The notes under the pieces were generated by a model that saw only the letters and a list, made by a program, of their open reading frames with translations, was not told the origin of the DNA and did no database searches. From Falsibacillus albus (GTDB lineage Bacteria > Bacillota > Bacilli > Bacillales > DSM-25281), in assembly GCF_003668575.1 (NCBI RefSeq), contig NZ_RCVZ01000001.1, forward strand, positions 248,001-312,000: a stretch of 64,000 bases of DNA, in the 5' to 3' direction. The position numbers were made by a program, and so were the translations under genes. Below, one piece after another: positions 1-8,125 of this stretch; within the stretch, counting starts at the first letter, position 1, and every line of letters begins with the position of its first letter.

Positions 1-370
1 CATGACAGCAGGCTTTGAAACTTTGAGCCAGTTGACACCGGAAACATATGAAGAATTCAGCCGCAAAGCGGACCTACTTGAAAAAGGCCTCCATGATGCG
101 GCACAAAAACACGGCATTCCACATACAATCAACCGTGCCGGTTCCATGATTGGAATCTTCTTCACCGAAGATGAAGTAGCTAATTATGAAGGGGCGAAAT
201 CATCCGATTTGGAACTATTTGCGGATTACTATCGTGAAATGGCCAACGAAGGCATCTTCCTGCCGCCGTCACAATTTGAAGGTCTATTCCTCTCAAGTGC
301 CCATACAGATGAGGATATCACCAAAACAATTGAAGCTGCAGAAAGAGTATTCAGCAAAATAAAAAGATGA
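1..370 (+). CDS. hemL: Glutamate-1-semialdehyde 2,1-aminomutase, C-terminal part
   Basis: This is the last ~122 codons of HemL, the PLP enzyme that converts glutamate-1-semialdehyde to 5-aminolevulinate in C5-pathway heme synthesis. The gene enters from the left edge, so its start and the catalytic lysine are outside the window. The visible part matches the small C-terminal domain of the family: AMTAGFETL at the edge, the GSMIGIFFT strand, and the conserved end [19 protein letters not shown] followed by a helix. The ATG at position 2 is internal. It is followed by an intrinsic terminator. hemL next to spoVID and ysxE is the B. subtilis order. Paralogous aminomutases exist, but the context favours HemL. 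Confidence 0.93.
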   Translation, partial: MTAGFETLSQLTPETYEEFSRKADLLEKGLHDAAQKHGIPHTINRAGSMIGIFFTEDEVANYEGAKSSDLELFADYYREMANEGIFLPPSQFEGLFLSSAHTDEDITKTIEAAERVFSKIKR

Positions 371-390
371 TTGATAAAGAACGTACACCG

Positions 391-428
391 GAGTATAAAA
401 CCATTTTGGTTTTATACTCTTTTTATTT
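391..428 (+). terminator. Intrinsic terminator of hemL
   Basis: A perfect stem of about 13 bp (GAGTATAAAACCA pairing with TGGTTTTATACTC) is followed by a T-rich run, 20 nt after the hemL stop codon. Confidence 0.9.
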
Positions 429-483
429 GCCAATTTTTAATAAGATTGTTGTTTTGAGCGGTATTTAAACAAAATAATTTGTT

Positions 484-680
484 GTTGATTGAAGCGGAAG
501 GTGCGAGACTCCGGAGGGATCAGCGGGCAGGGGGAGACCCCGCAGCGAAGCGAGGAGAGGTTGGACAGATGTTCGATTAAGTTCGGCACATCCGTGTGCC
601 AACATCGAACGACCTCACTTCGTGTGAGGCCCCTCGGAAAGCGAGCATCCTGCAGCGGAAATCAACCTTGCACAACTTTT
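484..680 (+). repeat. Family I intergenic repeat, copy A (full length)
   Basis: A GC-rich non-coding repeat begins GTTGATTGAAGCGGAAGG and ends GCGGAAATCAAC at 666, with a shared tail CTTGCACAACTTTT. GTTGATT and AATCAAC are inverted. The interior holds several inverted words, including GGCACA-TCC-GTGTGCC and CCTCACTTCGTGTGAGG. Related copies occur at 2064, 3877, 25334, 31248, 40256 and 46056 in both orientations. It fills most of the 371-792 gap between hemL and spoVID. A 77-codon open frame through it has no coding character. Confidence 0.85.
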
Positions 681-792
681 GAAGAAAGCTGTCTTATTTT
701 TGATTTGTTATTCATAAAATAAACAAAAGATTCATAGAGTGTAACTGACATAATGTTTTTTTACGTAATGGATCTGAAAGGAGGAGTCCATC

Positions 793-1947
793 TTGTCAGA
801 AAGTCAACAATCGTTTTTGCGATTTTCATTAGAAGAATCGGTTTGGTTCAAAAAAGGACAGGAAGTAGAAGAATTGCTATCGATCTCCCTTGACCCTTTT
901 ATCTCCATCCAGGAGCAGGAACAGTATGTACTGATCAGGGGGAATCTGGAGCTGACAGGAGAATACAAACTTGAAGCAAGCGAAGAAGTGGAGGTTTTCC
1001 AGCAAGCTGGAAAGTACATGGATGAAGTAGAGTTGAGGGAGGATGGGAATGGTGGATTCAAGCACCATTTTCCTGTAGATATCACCATCCCAAAGAATCG
1101 AATTCAAGAAATGGAACAGATTGATGTAGCCGTGGAAACCTTCGACTATGTCCTTCCTGAAAAAGGCTGTCTGAAATTGACCGCAGATCTGAAAATATCC
1201 GGGATCTACGGAGAGCAGCAGACAAAAATCGAGCAGGAAGTAGAAGAGGCAGAATTTGAACCAATGTATCGCACTACCGCGGTGGAAGTCGAAGAGGAAC
1301 AAGAACAAGATCAAGCTGTTTTTCAATATTCCGGAGAGATGGAAGAAGAACATGATGAAGAGGACTATGAAGAGCCATCATTTTATTCCCCATTTTCGGC
1401 GGAAGCAAGAAAACCATCTGTCCCTGACCAGGAGAAAGATGAAGAAGTTCCAGTCCAAATCCATTACGACATGAATGAGCTGCCGTATAATCAAAGTGAA
1501 GAAGACCGTTTTGCCGAAAGCAATCCCGTTTTTCAAATGCCTGAACCGGAAGTAAATGAATCATCGAGCAGTTCTTCCTCAAGCTACTATGATCATGGGC
1601 ATCAAGCCCAGCCGCAAGAAATGGATCATGGCCATGCACATCCTTACGAGCAGGAGGAGGAAGAGCAGCAGCCGGTAAAGGGTAAAAAGCAGGATGCTGA
1701 TAAAAAAGCAAAAAAGAAGAAAGATCAAGGAATCTCATTGGCTGATTTTTTTGCCAGGAAGGAAGAGGAGCGCGCGGCCAAATTAAAGGTGTGCATTGTG
1801 CAGCAAGGCGATACGCTCGATCTCCTAGCTGAGAAATATGACATCAGCGTACAACAGCTGCTTCGGGTGAATGACCTGGAAATGAATCAGGATGTATATG
1901 AAGGGCAGGTTCTATATATCCCTGAGTCATTTGTGTTTAAAAATTAG
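793..1947 (+). CDS. spoVID: Spore coat morphogenetic protein SpoVID
   Basis: SpoVID is made in the mother cell and drives encasement of the forespore by the coat, working with SpoIVA and SafA. Residues ~1-140 form the beta-rich N-terminal domain typical of SpoVID/YkuD-like coat encasement proteins. A long acidic, Glu-rich middle contains a serine run and a His-rich DHGHQAQPQEMDHGHAH stretch. A basic patch precedes a C-terminal LysM domain at residues ~330-378 (QQGDTLDLLAEKYD). At 384 residues it is much shorter than the ~575 of B. subtilis; the loss is in the acidic linker. The TTG start is chosen because AAAGGAGGAG lies 7 nt upstream. ysxE lies downstream, as in B. subtilis. Confidence 0.93.
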   Translation: MSESQQSFLRFSLEESVWFKKGQEVEELLSISLDPFISIQEQEQYVLIRGNLELTGEYKLEASEEVEVFQQAGKYMDEVELREDGNGGFKHHFPVDITIPKNRIQEMEQIDVAVETFDYVLPEKGCLKLTADLKISGIYGEQQTKIEQEVEEAEFEPMYRTTAVEVEEEQEQDQAVFQYSGEMEEEHDEEDYEEPSFYSPFSAEARKPSVPDQEKDEEVPVQIHYDMNELPYNQSEEDRFAESNPVFQMPEPEVNESSSSSSSSYYDHGHQAQPQEMDHGHAHPYEQEEEEQQPVKGKKQDADKKAKKKKDQGISLADFFARKEEERAAKLKVCIVQQGDTLDLLAEKYDISVQQLLRVNDLEMNQDVYEGQVLYIPESFVFKN

Positions 1948-1966
1948 TGAAGAAATAAAAAATGGT

Positions 1967-1998
1967 GAGCAGGGTGGAAGGCCACCTTGCTTTCATTT
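1967..1998 (+). terminator. Terminator of spoVID
   Basis: The stem GCAGGGTGG/CCACCTTGC is followed by TTTCATTTTAT. It ends spoVID transcription, so ysxE probably has its own promoter or depends on read-through. Confidence 0.75.
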
Positions 1999-2063
1999 TA
2001 TCCATTGGCAATTTTTTAAAAGACGGCTTTAAATATTTCTTCTGGAAAACGCTCAAAAATGGA

Positions 2064-2116
2064 GTTGATTGAAGCGTACATCCTTTCGCAGAAATCAACC
2101 ATGCACAACCTTTCGA
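2064..2116 (+). repeat. Family I repeat, copy B (internally deleted)
   Basis: Both ends of the family I repeat are present (GTTGATTGAAGCG at 2064 and GAAATCAAC ending at 2099, plus the tail word TGCACAACCTTTCG). They are separated by only a few bases, so the ~150 bp interior seen in copy A is missing. Confidence 0.75.
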
Positions 2117-2166
2117 AAAGAGCCTATCCATTACATGAAAGGTTCAATTTAAAAGCAGGTGATAGT

Positions 2167-3198
2167 ATGACCGATAACCTGTATGACGAAGTGAAAAGCA
2201 TATTAAAACAATATGGAGTGGATTCCCATTTTGTCGAGGGTTACGACAAAGTGTATAAGATTTACTCGACCAAAGGCATTTTTGCCTTAAAAAAGATCAT
2301 CCCCCAAAATGGCGTCGATTTTGTCAGGAACGTCCAAACCCTCTACCAAAGGGGCTATTACCATATCGTCCCCATTTATCCGACATTGGATGGTCGTTAT
2401 GGTGTGCTTGAAGGTGCTTATCTTTATTACATGATGCCCTGGCTATCAAATGAAGAAAAAGAAGACCGGTTTGAAAAACATCAAAAGTTGTTCAGGGAAC
2501 TTGCCCGTATGCATACTTTGTCCTCAAAGGATATTGTGCTGGGTGAAGAGGATCGGAAAGATCATTATGAAAATACACTGGCAGAATGGGATAAACAAAA
2601 AGAATTTTTGGAGGAGTTCATCGAACGATGTGAAAGGGAAGAATATATGTCCCCTTTTCAATTGATGTTCTGCACCTGTTATCAGGATATGTATCAAGCG
2701 CTTAATTTCGCGAAGAAAAAACTTGAAGACTGGTATGAAAAGACGAAGGAAGACAAAAAAGCGCGGACTGTCATTGTCCATGGCAAGATATCAACGGAGC
2801 ACTTCTTATATGATGACCGTGGATATGGCTATTTCACGAATTTTGAAAACTCAAAGACCGCTTCCCCTTTTCATGACCTTTTGCCTTTTTTATCCCGGAC
2901 ATTAAAAACGTATCCGCGGCATTTTGAGGATTGCGTCGAATGGCTGTACACATATTTTCAATATTTTCCGCTTAGGGATGAAGAAATGCTTCTCTTCATG
3001 AGTTATTTATCCCACCCTGGTCCGGTCTATAAAGTCGTCGAACAATATCACTTAAAAGGCAAAAAGAAAAGTGAATTGAAGATGGTCAAAAGACTGCAAA
3101 AACAATATTGGCACCTGAAAAATACCGAATATGTCGTCATGAGGATCGAAGAACTGGAAAGAAAGAAAAAAGAACCGGAAGAAGGAGCCTCTTCATAG
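2167..3198 (+). CDS. ysxE: Spore coat-associated protein YsxE (CotS-like kinase fold)
   Basis: YsxE belongs to the CotS/YutH/YtaA family of spore proteins with an aminoglycoside-phosphotransferase-like fold. In B. subtilis it is a coat protein whose assembly depends on SpoVID. The ATG at 2167 is preferred because AGCAGGTGAT precedes it; an upstream in-frame ATG at 2059 lies inside a repeat. The product is 343 residues. The position of the catalytic loop is visible at H205 (VIVHGKISTEHFLY), but the expected HGD is HGK, and the later metal-binding Asp is Asn (FTNFEN). It is therefore probably not an active kinase. The C-terminus is Lys/Glu-rich, which is typical. A terminator overlaps the stop. 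Confidence 0.88.
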   Translation: MTDNLYDEVKSILKQYGVDSHFVEGYDKVYKIYSTKGIFALKKIIPQNGVDFVRNVQTLYQRGYYHIVPIYPTLDGRYGVLEGAYLYYMMPWLSNEEKEDRFEKHQKLFRELARMHTLSSKDIVLGEEDRKDHYENTLAEWDKQKEFLEEFIERCEREEYMSPFQLMFCTCYQDMYQALNFAKKKLEDWYEKTKEDKKARTVIVHGKISTEHFLYDDRGYGYFTNFENSKTASPFHDLLPFLSRTLKTYPRHFEDCVEWLYTYFQYFPLRDEEMLLFMSYLSHPGPVYKVVEQYHLKGKKKSELKMVKRLQKQYWHLKNTEYVVMRIEELERKKKEPEEGASS

Positions 3199-3212
3199 GA
3201 GCGGCTCCTTTC
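3181..3212 (+). terminator. Terminator hairpin of ysxE, possibly shared with the facing gene
   Basis: AAGGAGCC pairs with GGCTCCTT, followed by TCTT. The stem overlaps the last codons of ysxE and sits just past the stop of the minus-strand small gene, so it may serve both. Confidence 0.6.
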
Positions 3213-3404
3213 TTAAATCCAGTCCAAATAAAAGGCAAGGGCAACCAGGATAAAAATGGCCAATAGCAGTACATCGAATGTGGTCGGCATCAATATGGTA
3301 CGGATTCCCTGGAAGACCATGAAAGGGATGATGAATTGTCTGCATATATCCCTAAAAGTCCGAAGCCACGGCGGCAGCATATATGGATTATATTTTTTCC
3401 GCAC
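3213..3404 (-). CDS. Small conserved membrane protein, YszA-like
   Basis: A 63-residue protein with a basic N-terminus (RKKYNPYMLPPWLRTFRD) and a hydrophobic C-terminal helix of about 20 residues (FDVLLLAIFILVALAFYLDW). It starts with GTG preceded on the minus strand by GGAAAGGTGATTCAAA, an SD at ideal spacing, which argues that it is real. It lies between ysxE and valS, where B. subtilis has the small gene yszA; I believe it is the counterpart, but this is from memory of the locus. Function is unknown. It is convergent with ysxE. Confidence 0.7.
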   Translation of the reverse strand: MRKKYNPYMLPPWLRTFRDICRQFIIPFMVFQGIRTILMPTTFDVLLLAIFILVALAFYLDWI

Positions 3405-3528
3405 TTTGAATCACCTTTCCTTTGCGTTCGTGATAGTATATGAGGGTAGCAGCCTAATGGTGTTTCAAAAAAAAAATGGGACTGAAAGCCGGAAAGAGAA
3501 TATTTTTATAAAAAAAGGCCAATAATGA

Positions 3529-3558
3529 TTGACGAAAAGTTTTCCTTTCGGATACTAT
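3529..3558 (+). promoter_or_regulatory. Probable SigA promoter of the valS T-box transcript
   Basis: TTGACG at 3529-3534 and TACTAT at 3553-3558 are separated by 18 bp, just upstream of the T-box leader. An overlapping TATAAT at 3556 is another -10 possibility. Confidence 0.6.
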
Positions 3559-3567
3559 AATGAGTAC

Positions 3568-3833
3568 ATAGAATAATTTGAAATGCATGGATAGGGAAGA
3601 GTACGATGCAGCTTCGCATCAAGAGAGGGAAATCAATTGCTGGAAGATTTCCTATGCGGACGCGTTGGAAGGTCGCCCTGGAGCAGCTTTCGTGAACATA
3701 TAGTAGCGAAATGCCGGTGGAGAGCCGTTAATCATTTGAGAGCTAAATGAAGGGTTTACATATTCATTTAGAAAAAAGGTGGCACCGCGAAAACAACTCC
3801 TTTCGTCCTTTTAGACGAGAGGGGTTTTTTGTA
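3568..3833 (+). ncRNA. T-box leader (tRNA-Val sensing) upstream of valS
   Basis: The leader has the T-box architecture. A long Stem I region contains the AGAGTACGATGCAGC purine-rich motif. The T-box sequence AAGGTGGCACCGCGA lies at 3776-3790. The terminator stem CTCCTTTCGTC / GACGAGAGGGG is followed by T6. A GTC triplet in GAAGGTCGCCCTGGAGC is the likely valine specifier. Uncharged tRNA-Val should stabilise the antiterminator and permit valS transcription. The rest of the gap to valS (3834-4023) holds a partial family I repeat. Confidence 0.9.
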
Positions 3834-3876
3834 TTTCATAAGGCTGTTTTCTAAATGTAGTTTTTTACATTTTACA

Positions 3877-3941
3877 AGTGGGAAGCATTCAAGATGGCGT
3901 TGGTCGGAGAGGAAAGCGAGCATCCTTCCGTGGAAATCAAC
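3877..3941 (+). repeat. Family I repeat, copy C (3-prime fragment)
   Basis: Only the 3-prime end is recognisable: GGAAAGCGAGCATCC followed by GTGGAAATCAAC. The 5-prime portion is degenerate. It lies between the T-box terminator and the valS SD, so it is part of the valS mRNA leader. Confidence 0.65.
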
Positions 3942-4023
3942 TTTACTCCATAAATAGCACCCACTATACGAAAGCAGCCTTTAATAAAGAATCATGTGTA
4001 TAACCAAAAAGGAGGAAAAATCG

Positions 4024-6672
4024 ATGGAACAGAAAGAATTGACGATGCCGACAAAATATGACCCGCAATCGATTGAAAATGGCCGCTATGAATGGTGGTT
4101 GGACGGGAAGTTTTTCGAAGCGAAAAATGATCTTGAAAAGGAGCCGTATACGATCGTCATTCCACCTCCGAATGTAACAGGTAAGCTGCATTTAGGACAC
4201 GCGTGGGATACGACCCTTCAAGATATTTTGACAAGAATGAAACGGATGCAGGGATATGATGTTCTTTGGCTTCCTGGAATGGATCATGCCGGTATTGCAA
4301 CACAGGCAAAGGTTGAAGAGAAGCTGAGAAACCAAGGAAAGTCCCGCTACGATCTTGGCCGCGAAAAATTCGTGGAAGAGACGTGGAAATGGAAAGAAGA
4401 ATATGCCGAGCACATTCGCCAGCAATGGGCAAAGATCGGCTTGGGCCTGGATTACAGCCGCGAACGCTTCACATTGGACGAAGGTCTTTCGGAAGCGGTT
4501 CGAGAAGTGTTTGTCACCCTTTACAATAAAGGATTGATTTACCGCGGAGAATACATCATTAACTGGGATCCGGCCACAAAGACGGCTCTTTCAGACATTG
4601 AGGTTATCCATAAGGATGTCCAGGGTGCGTTCTATCATATGAAATACCCGTTGAGCGACGGTTCAGGGGATATTGAAATCGCCACTACCCGACCTGAAAC
4701 GATGCTGGGGGACACTGCCGTTGCTGTTCATCCAGAAGATGACCGTTATAAGCATCTGATCGGAAAAACGGTCATTCTCCCGATTGTTGGACGCGAAATC
4801 CCGATCGTCGGTGATGATTATGTAGATATGGAATTCGGTTCCGGTGCCGTGAAAATCACCCCTGCCCATGACCCGAATGACTTTGAAATCGGGAATCGCC
4901 ACGGGCTCCCTCGTATCCTCGTAATGAACGAGGATGGTACGATGAATGATAATGCCGATAAATATAAAGGAATGGACCGCTTTGAATGCAGGAAGCAAAT
5001 CGTAAAAGATTTACAGGACCAAGGGGTACTGTTCAAAATTGAAGATCACATGCATTCGGTAGGACATTCAGAGCGAAGCGGAGCAGTGGTTGAACCTTAT
5101 CTTTCCACTCAATGGTTCGTTAAAATGGCGCCGCTTGCGGAGGAAGCGATTAAGCTTCAGCAGTCCGAAGAAGATAAAGTTACTTTTGTCCCTGAGCGCT
5201 TTGAGAAAACATATTTAAGATGGATGGAAAATATCCATGATTGGTGTATTTCCCGTCAGCTTTGGTGGGGACACCGAATCCCTGCTTGGTACCATAAGGA
5301 AACAGGAGAAGTCCATGTAGACCTAGAACCACCTGCAGACCTTGAAAATTGGGAGCAAGATAATGATGTATTAGATACATGGTTCAGTTCAGCATTGTGG
5401 CCATTCTCGACAATGGGCTGGCCAGACAAGAATTCCGATGAATTCAAGCGTTATTATCCTACTAATTCGTTAGTAACTGGATATGACATCATTTTCTTCT
5501 GGGTATCCCGCATGATTTTCCAAGGCTTGGAATTTACGGGGAAACGTCCATTTAAAGATGTGCTCATCCACGGTTTAGTACGTGATGAAAATGGCCTGAA
5601 AATGAGTAAATCCTTAGGTAACGGTGTAGATCCGATGGATGTCATCGAGAAGTATGGGGCGGATTCACTACGCTACTTCTTATCGACAGGAAGCTCCCCT
5701 GGTCAGGACTTGCGTTTCTCTTTCGAAAAAGTGGAATCTGTTTGGAATTTCGCCAACAAGATTTGGAATGCATCCCGCTTCGCACTGATGAACATGGACG
5801 GAATGACATACGACGAGATCGATCTTTCAGGAGAAAAATCAGTTGCTGATCATTGGATCCTTACGCGATTGAATGAAACGATCGAAAGTGTTACGAAGCT
5901 TGCAGATAAGTATGAGTTCGGAGAAGTGGGCCGACTGCTTTACAACTTCATCTGGGATGACTTCTGTGATTGGTATATCGAAATGGCGAAGCTTCCGCTT
6001 TATGGCGAAGATGAGGCGGCTAAGAAAACGACGCGCTCCATCCTGGCATATGTACTCGACCAAACGATGCGACTGCTCCATCCATTCATGCCATTTATTA
6101 CCGAGGAAATATGGCAGAACTTGCCGCATAATGGCGAATCGATCACTGTTGCAAGCTGGCCGGAAGCGAAGCAGGAACTCAGCGATGAAGCTGCTGCCAA
6201 TGAAATGAAGCTTTTAGTAGAGATTATCCGTTCTGTCCGCAACATCCGGGCGGAAGTGAATACGCCATTAAGCAAAAAAATCAAGCTGATGATCAAAGCC
6301 AATGATGAGCAGGTATTAGCATCTCTAAATAAAAATGAGGCATATATCGATCGTTTCTGTAATCCGGAAGAGCTTGTGATCACATTGGATGCTTCTGCTC
6401 CAGACAAAGCGATGACGGCGGTTGTATCGGGTGCCGAACTGATATTGCCACTAGAAGGACTCATCAACATTGATGAAGAAATCCAGCGTCTTGAGAAGGA
6501 ATTGGATAAATGGACAAAGGAAGTAGACCGCGTTCAAAAGAAACTCGGAAATGAAAAATTCGTCAGCAAGGCTCCTCAAAAAGTCGTTGATGAAGAGAAA
6601 TCAAAAGAAAAAGATTACCTGGAACGCCGCACAGCGGTTGAAAATCGCATCAAAGAATTGAAAGGCGAGTAA
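4024..6672 (+). CDS. valS: Valyl-tRNA synthetase
   Basis: ValRS is the cytoplasmic class I enzyme that charges tRNA-Val. Landmarks include [14 protein letters not shown] with the HIGH-type HLGH at residues 56-59, the editing domain ([20 protein letters not shown]), [15 protein letters not shown] at 526-530, an anticodon-binding domain ([12 protein letters not shown]) and a C-terminal coiled coil (residues ~815-882) that packs on the tRNA elbow. The length of 882 residues is close to the Bacillus enzyme. The ATG at 4024 is used because AAAGGAGG lies 8 nt upstream; the in-frame ATG 30 nt earlier lacks an SD. It is controlled by the T-box leader. folC follows after 60 nt that include a hairpin without a T-run (6685-6709). 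Confidence 0.98.
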   Translation: MEQKELTMPTKYDPQSIENGRYEWWLDGKFFEAKNDLEKEPYTIVIPPPNVTGKLHLGHAWDTTLQDILTRMKRMQGYDVLWLPGMDHAGIATQAKVEEKLRNQGKSRYDLGREKFVEETWKWKEEYAEHIRQQWAKIGLGLDYSRERFTLDEGLSEAVREVFVTLYNKGLIYRGEYIINWDPATKTALSDIEVIHKDVQGAFYHMKYPLSDGSGDIEIATTRPETMLGDTAVAVHPEDDRYKHLIGKTVILPIVGREIPIVGDDYVDMEFGSGAVKITPAHDPNDFEIGNRHGLPRILVMNEDGTMNDNADKYKGMDRFECRKQIVKDLQDQGVLFKIEDHMHSVGHSERSGAVVEPYLSTQWFVKMAPLAEEAIKLQQSEEDKVTFVPERFEKTYLRWMENIHDWCISRQLWWGHRIPAWYHKETGEVHVDLEPPADLENWEQDNDVLDTWFSSALWPFSTMGWPDKNSDEFKRYYPTNSLVTGYDIIFFWVSRMIFQGLEFTGKRPFKDVLIHGLVRDENGLKMSKSLGNGVDPMDVIEKYGADSLRYFLSTGSSPGQDLRFSFEKVESVWNFANKIWNASRFALMNMDGMTYDEIDLSGEKSVADHWILTRLNETIESVTKLADKYEFGEVGRLLYNFIWDDFCDWYIEMAKLPLYGEDEAAKKTTRSILAYVLDQTMRLLHPFMPFITEEIWQNLPHNGESITVASWPEAKQELSDEAAANEMKLLVEIIRSVRNIRAEVNTPLSKKIKLMIKANDEQVLASLNKNEAYIDRFCNPEELVITLDASAPDKAMTAVVSGAELILPLEGLINIDEEIQRLEKELDKWTKEVDRVQKKLGNEKFVSKAPQKVVDEEKSKEKDYLERRTAVENRIKELKGE

Positions 6673-6732
6673 CCAGAAAGGCTGGAGAGGCTGACGCGGT
6701 CAGTCTCTTCGCTGTGTAAAGGGGAATCACTC

Positions 6733-8049
6733 ATGATAGAAACTTATTCAGAAGCAATCAAATGGATCCATTCACGCCTGCGGCTTGGAATCAAGCCTGG
6801 GTTGAAAAGGATGGAGTGGATGATGGAGAAGCTCGGACATCCCGAATCAGATGTTCAATTTGTCCATATAGGCGGAACCAATGGGAAAGGATCAACGGTC
6901 TCTTATTTGAGGTCAATTTTAACTCAAGCTGGTTATTCCGTAGGTACATTCACTTCTCCCTATTTTGAACAATTCAATGAACGGATCAGTGTCAATGGAC
7001 GGCCTTTGCCTGATGAGGATTTAGTTAAGTTGGTCAACATCATCCAGCCCCTTGCATGCCAATTAGAGGATACAGAACTTGGGTCGCCGACTGAATTCGA
7101 AGTAATCACCGCAATGGCAATCTATTATTTTTCAAGACTGAATCCACAGGATATCGTCATCATGGAAGTCGGACTTGGGGGGCGATTTGATTCGACGAAT
7201 GTCATCAAACCTCTCATTTCAGGCATAACCAATATCGGATTCGATCATATGAACATACTGGGAAGTACGATTGGAGAAATCGCTTTTGAAAAGGCAGGGA
7301 TCATCAAAAAGGATACACCGATCGTGACGTGTGCCAAACAGTTGGAAGCATTGAAAGTGATCAAATCGAAGGCAGTGGAAGAAAATGCAGAATTGATATG
7401 CTTCAGTGATGACTTTCGTGCAGCAGGGCATGTATCAACAGAAGGAGGAGAAAAATTTGATTTTTCCTTCAAGGAAATATCATATGATGCCCTGGAAATC
7501 AGCATGGTAGGAAAGCATCAAGTTGAGAATGCGTCGATGGCTGTGATGATCTCGATTTTGCTTGATGGGCATGCTTCATTCCGCATCAAGGAAATGGATG
7601 TCCGAACGGGACTCGCTGATGCTTTCTGGCCAGGCAGGATGGAAAAGTTGTCACAATCCCCGCTGATCTACATGGACGGTGCTCATAATCTTGATGGGAT
7701 CATTGCTTTGAAAAACACGATACAGCAAAGATTCAGCCATTTGAATAAAAAGATTGTTTTTGCCGCGTTAAAGGACAAGGAGATTTCACAAATGATCGCA
7801 GCACTGGACGGACTGGAAGGAAATCTATATTTTACACAATTTGATTTCCCACGGGCAGCGACGGCAATGGAACTGTATGAAAAAAGTTCTTCGGATCAGA
7901 AGACTTATGGCGAAGATTGGATGAGCGTTGTAAAAGATGTCATCAGTGGCAGTGATGAGAATGACGTGATCATTATCACGGGATCATTATACTTTTTATC
8001 AGCAGTAAAACCATTTTATTTACAATTTTCTAAAAACAAAGACATTTAA
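6733..8049 (+). CDS. folC: Folylpolyglutamate synthase / dihydrofolate synthase
   Basis: FolC adds L-glutamate to dihydropteroate and to folate cofactors in an ATP-dependent Mur-ligase-type reaction. The 438-residue protein shows the P-loop IGGTNGKGST at residues ~46-55, the SPYFEQFNERISVNG loop, the MEVGLGGRFDSTN motif, and GITNIGFDHM in the central Mur domain. The C-terminal ligase domain carries MDGAHNLDG. The ATG has an SD-like AAAGGGGAAT upstream. Its position after valS is conserved in Bacillus. The next gene is not the B. subtilis neighbour: the pilus-associated block starts here. Confidence 0.96.
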   Translation: MIETYSEAIKWIHSRLRLGIKPGLKRMEWMMEKLGHPESDVQFVHIGGTNGKGSTVSYLRSILTQAGYSVGTFTSPYFEQFNERISVNGRPLPDEDLVKLVNIIQPLACQLEDTELGSPTEFEVITAMAIYYFSRLNPQDIVIMEVGLGGRFDSTNVIKPLISGITNIGFDHMNILGSTIGEIAFEKAGIIKKDTPIVTCAKQLEALKVIKSKAVEENAELICFSDDFRAAGHVSTEGGEKFDFSFKEISYDALEISMVGKHQVENASMAVMISILLDGHASFRIKEMDVRTGLADAFWPGRMEKLSQSPLIYMDGAHNLDGIIALKNTIQQRFSHLNKKIVFAALKDKEISQMIAALDGLEGNLYFTQFDFPRAATAMELYEKSSSDQKTYGEDWMSVVKDVISGSDENDVIIITGSLYFLSAVKPFYLQFSKNKDI

Positions 8050-8125
8050 AGTGACAAATTAGGTTGTATTTGGTAAAATATTTGAAAAAACGTGACTATT
8101 TTACTAAATATTTAGGAGGGCGGAA

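Noticed and set aside
489-722. 77-codon open frame on the plus strand after hemL
   Set aside because: It runs through the family I repeat, has no SD, and its product is Arg/Cys/Ser-rich without relation to a protein family.
6685-6709. Terminator between valS and folC
   Set aside because: The stem GAGAGGCTGAC/GTCAGTCTCTT relies partly on G-U pairs and has no T-run, so read-through into folC is likely.
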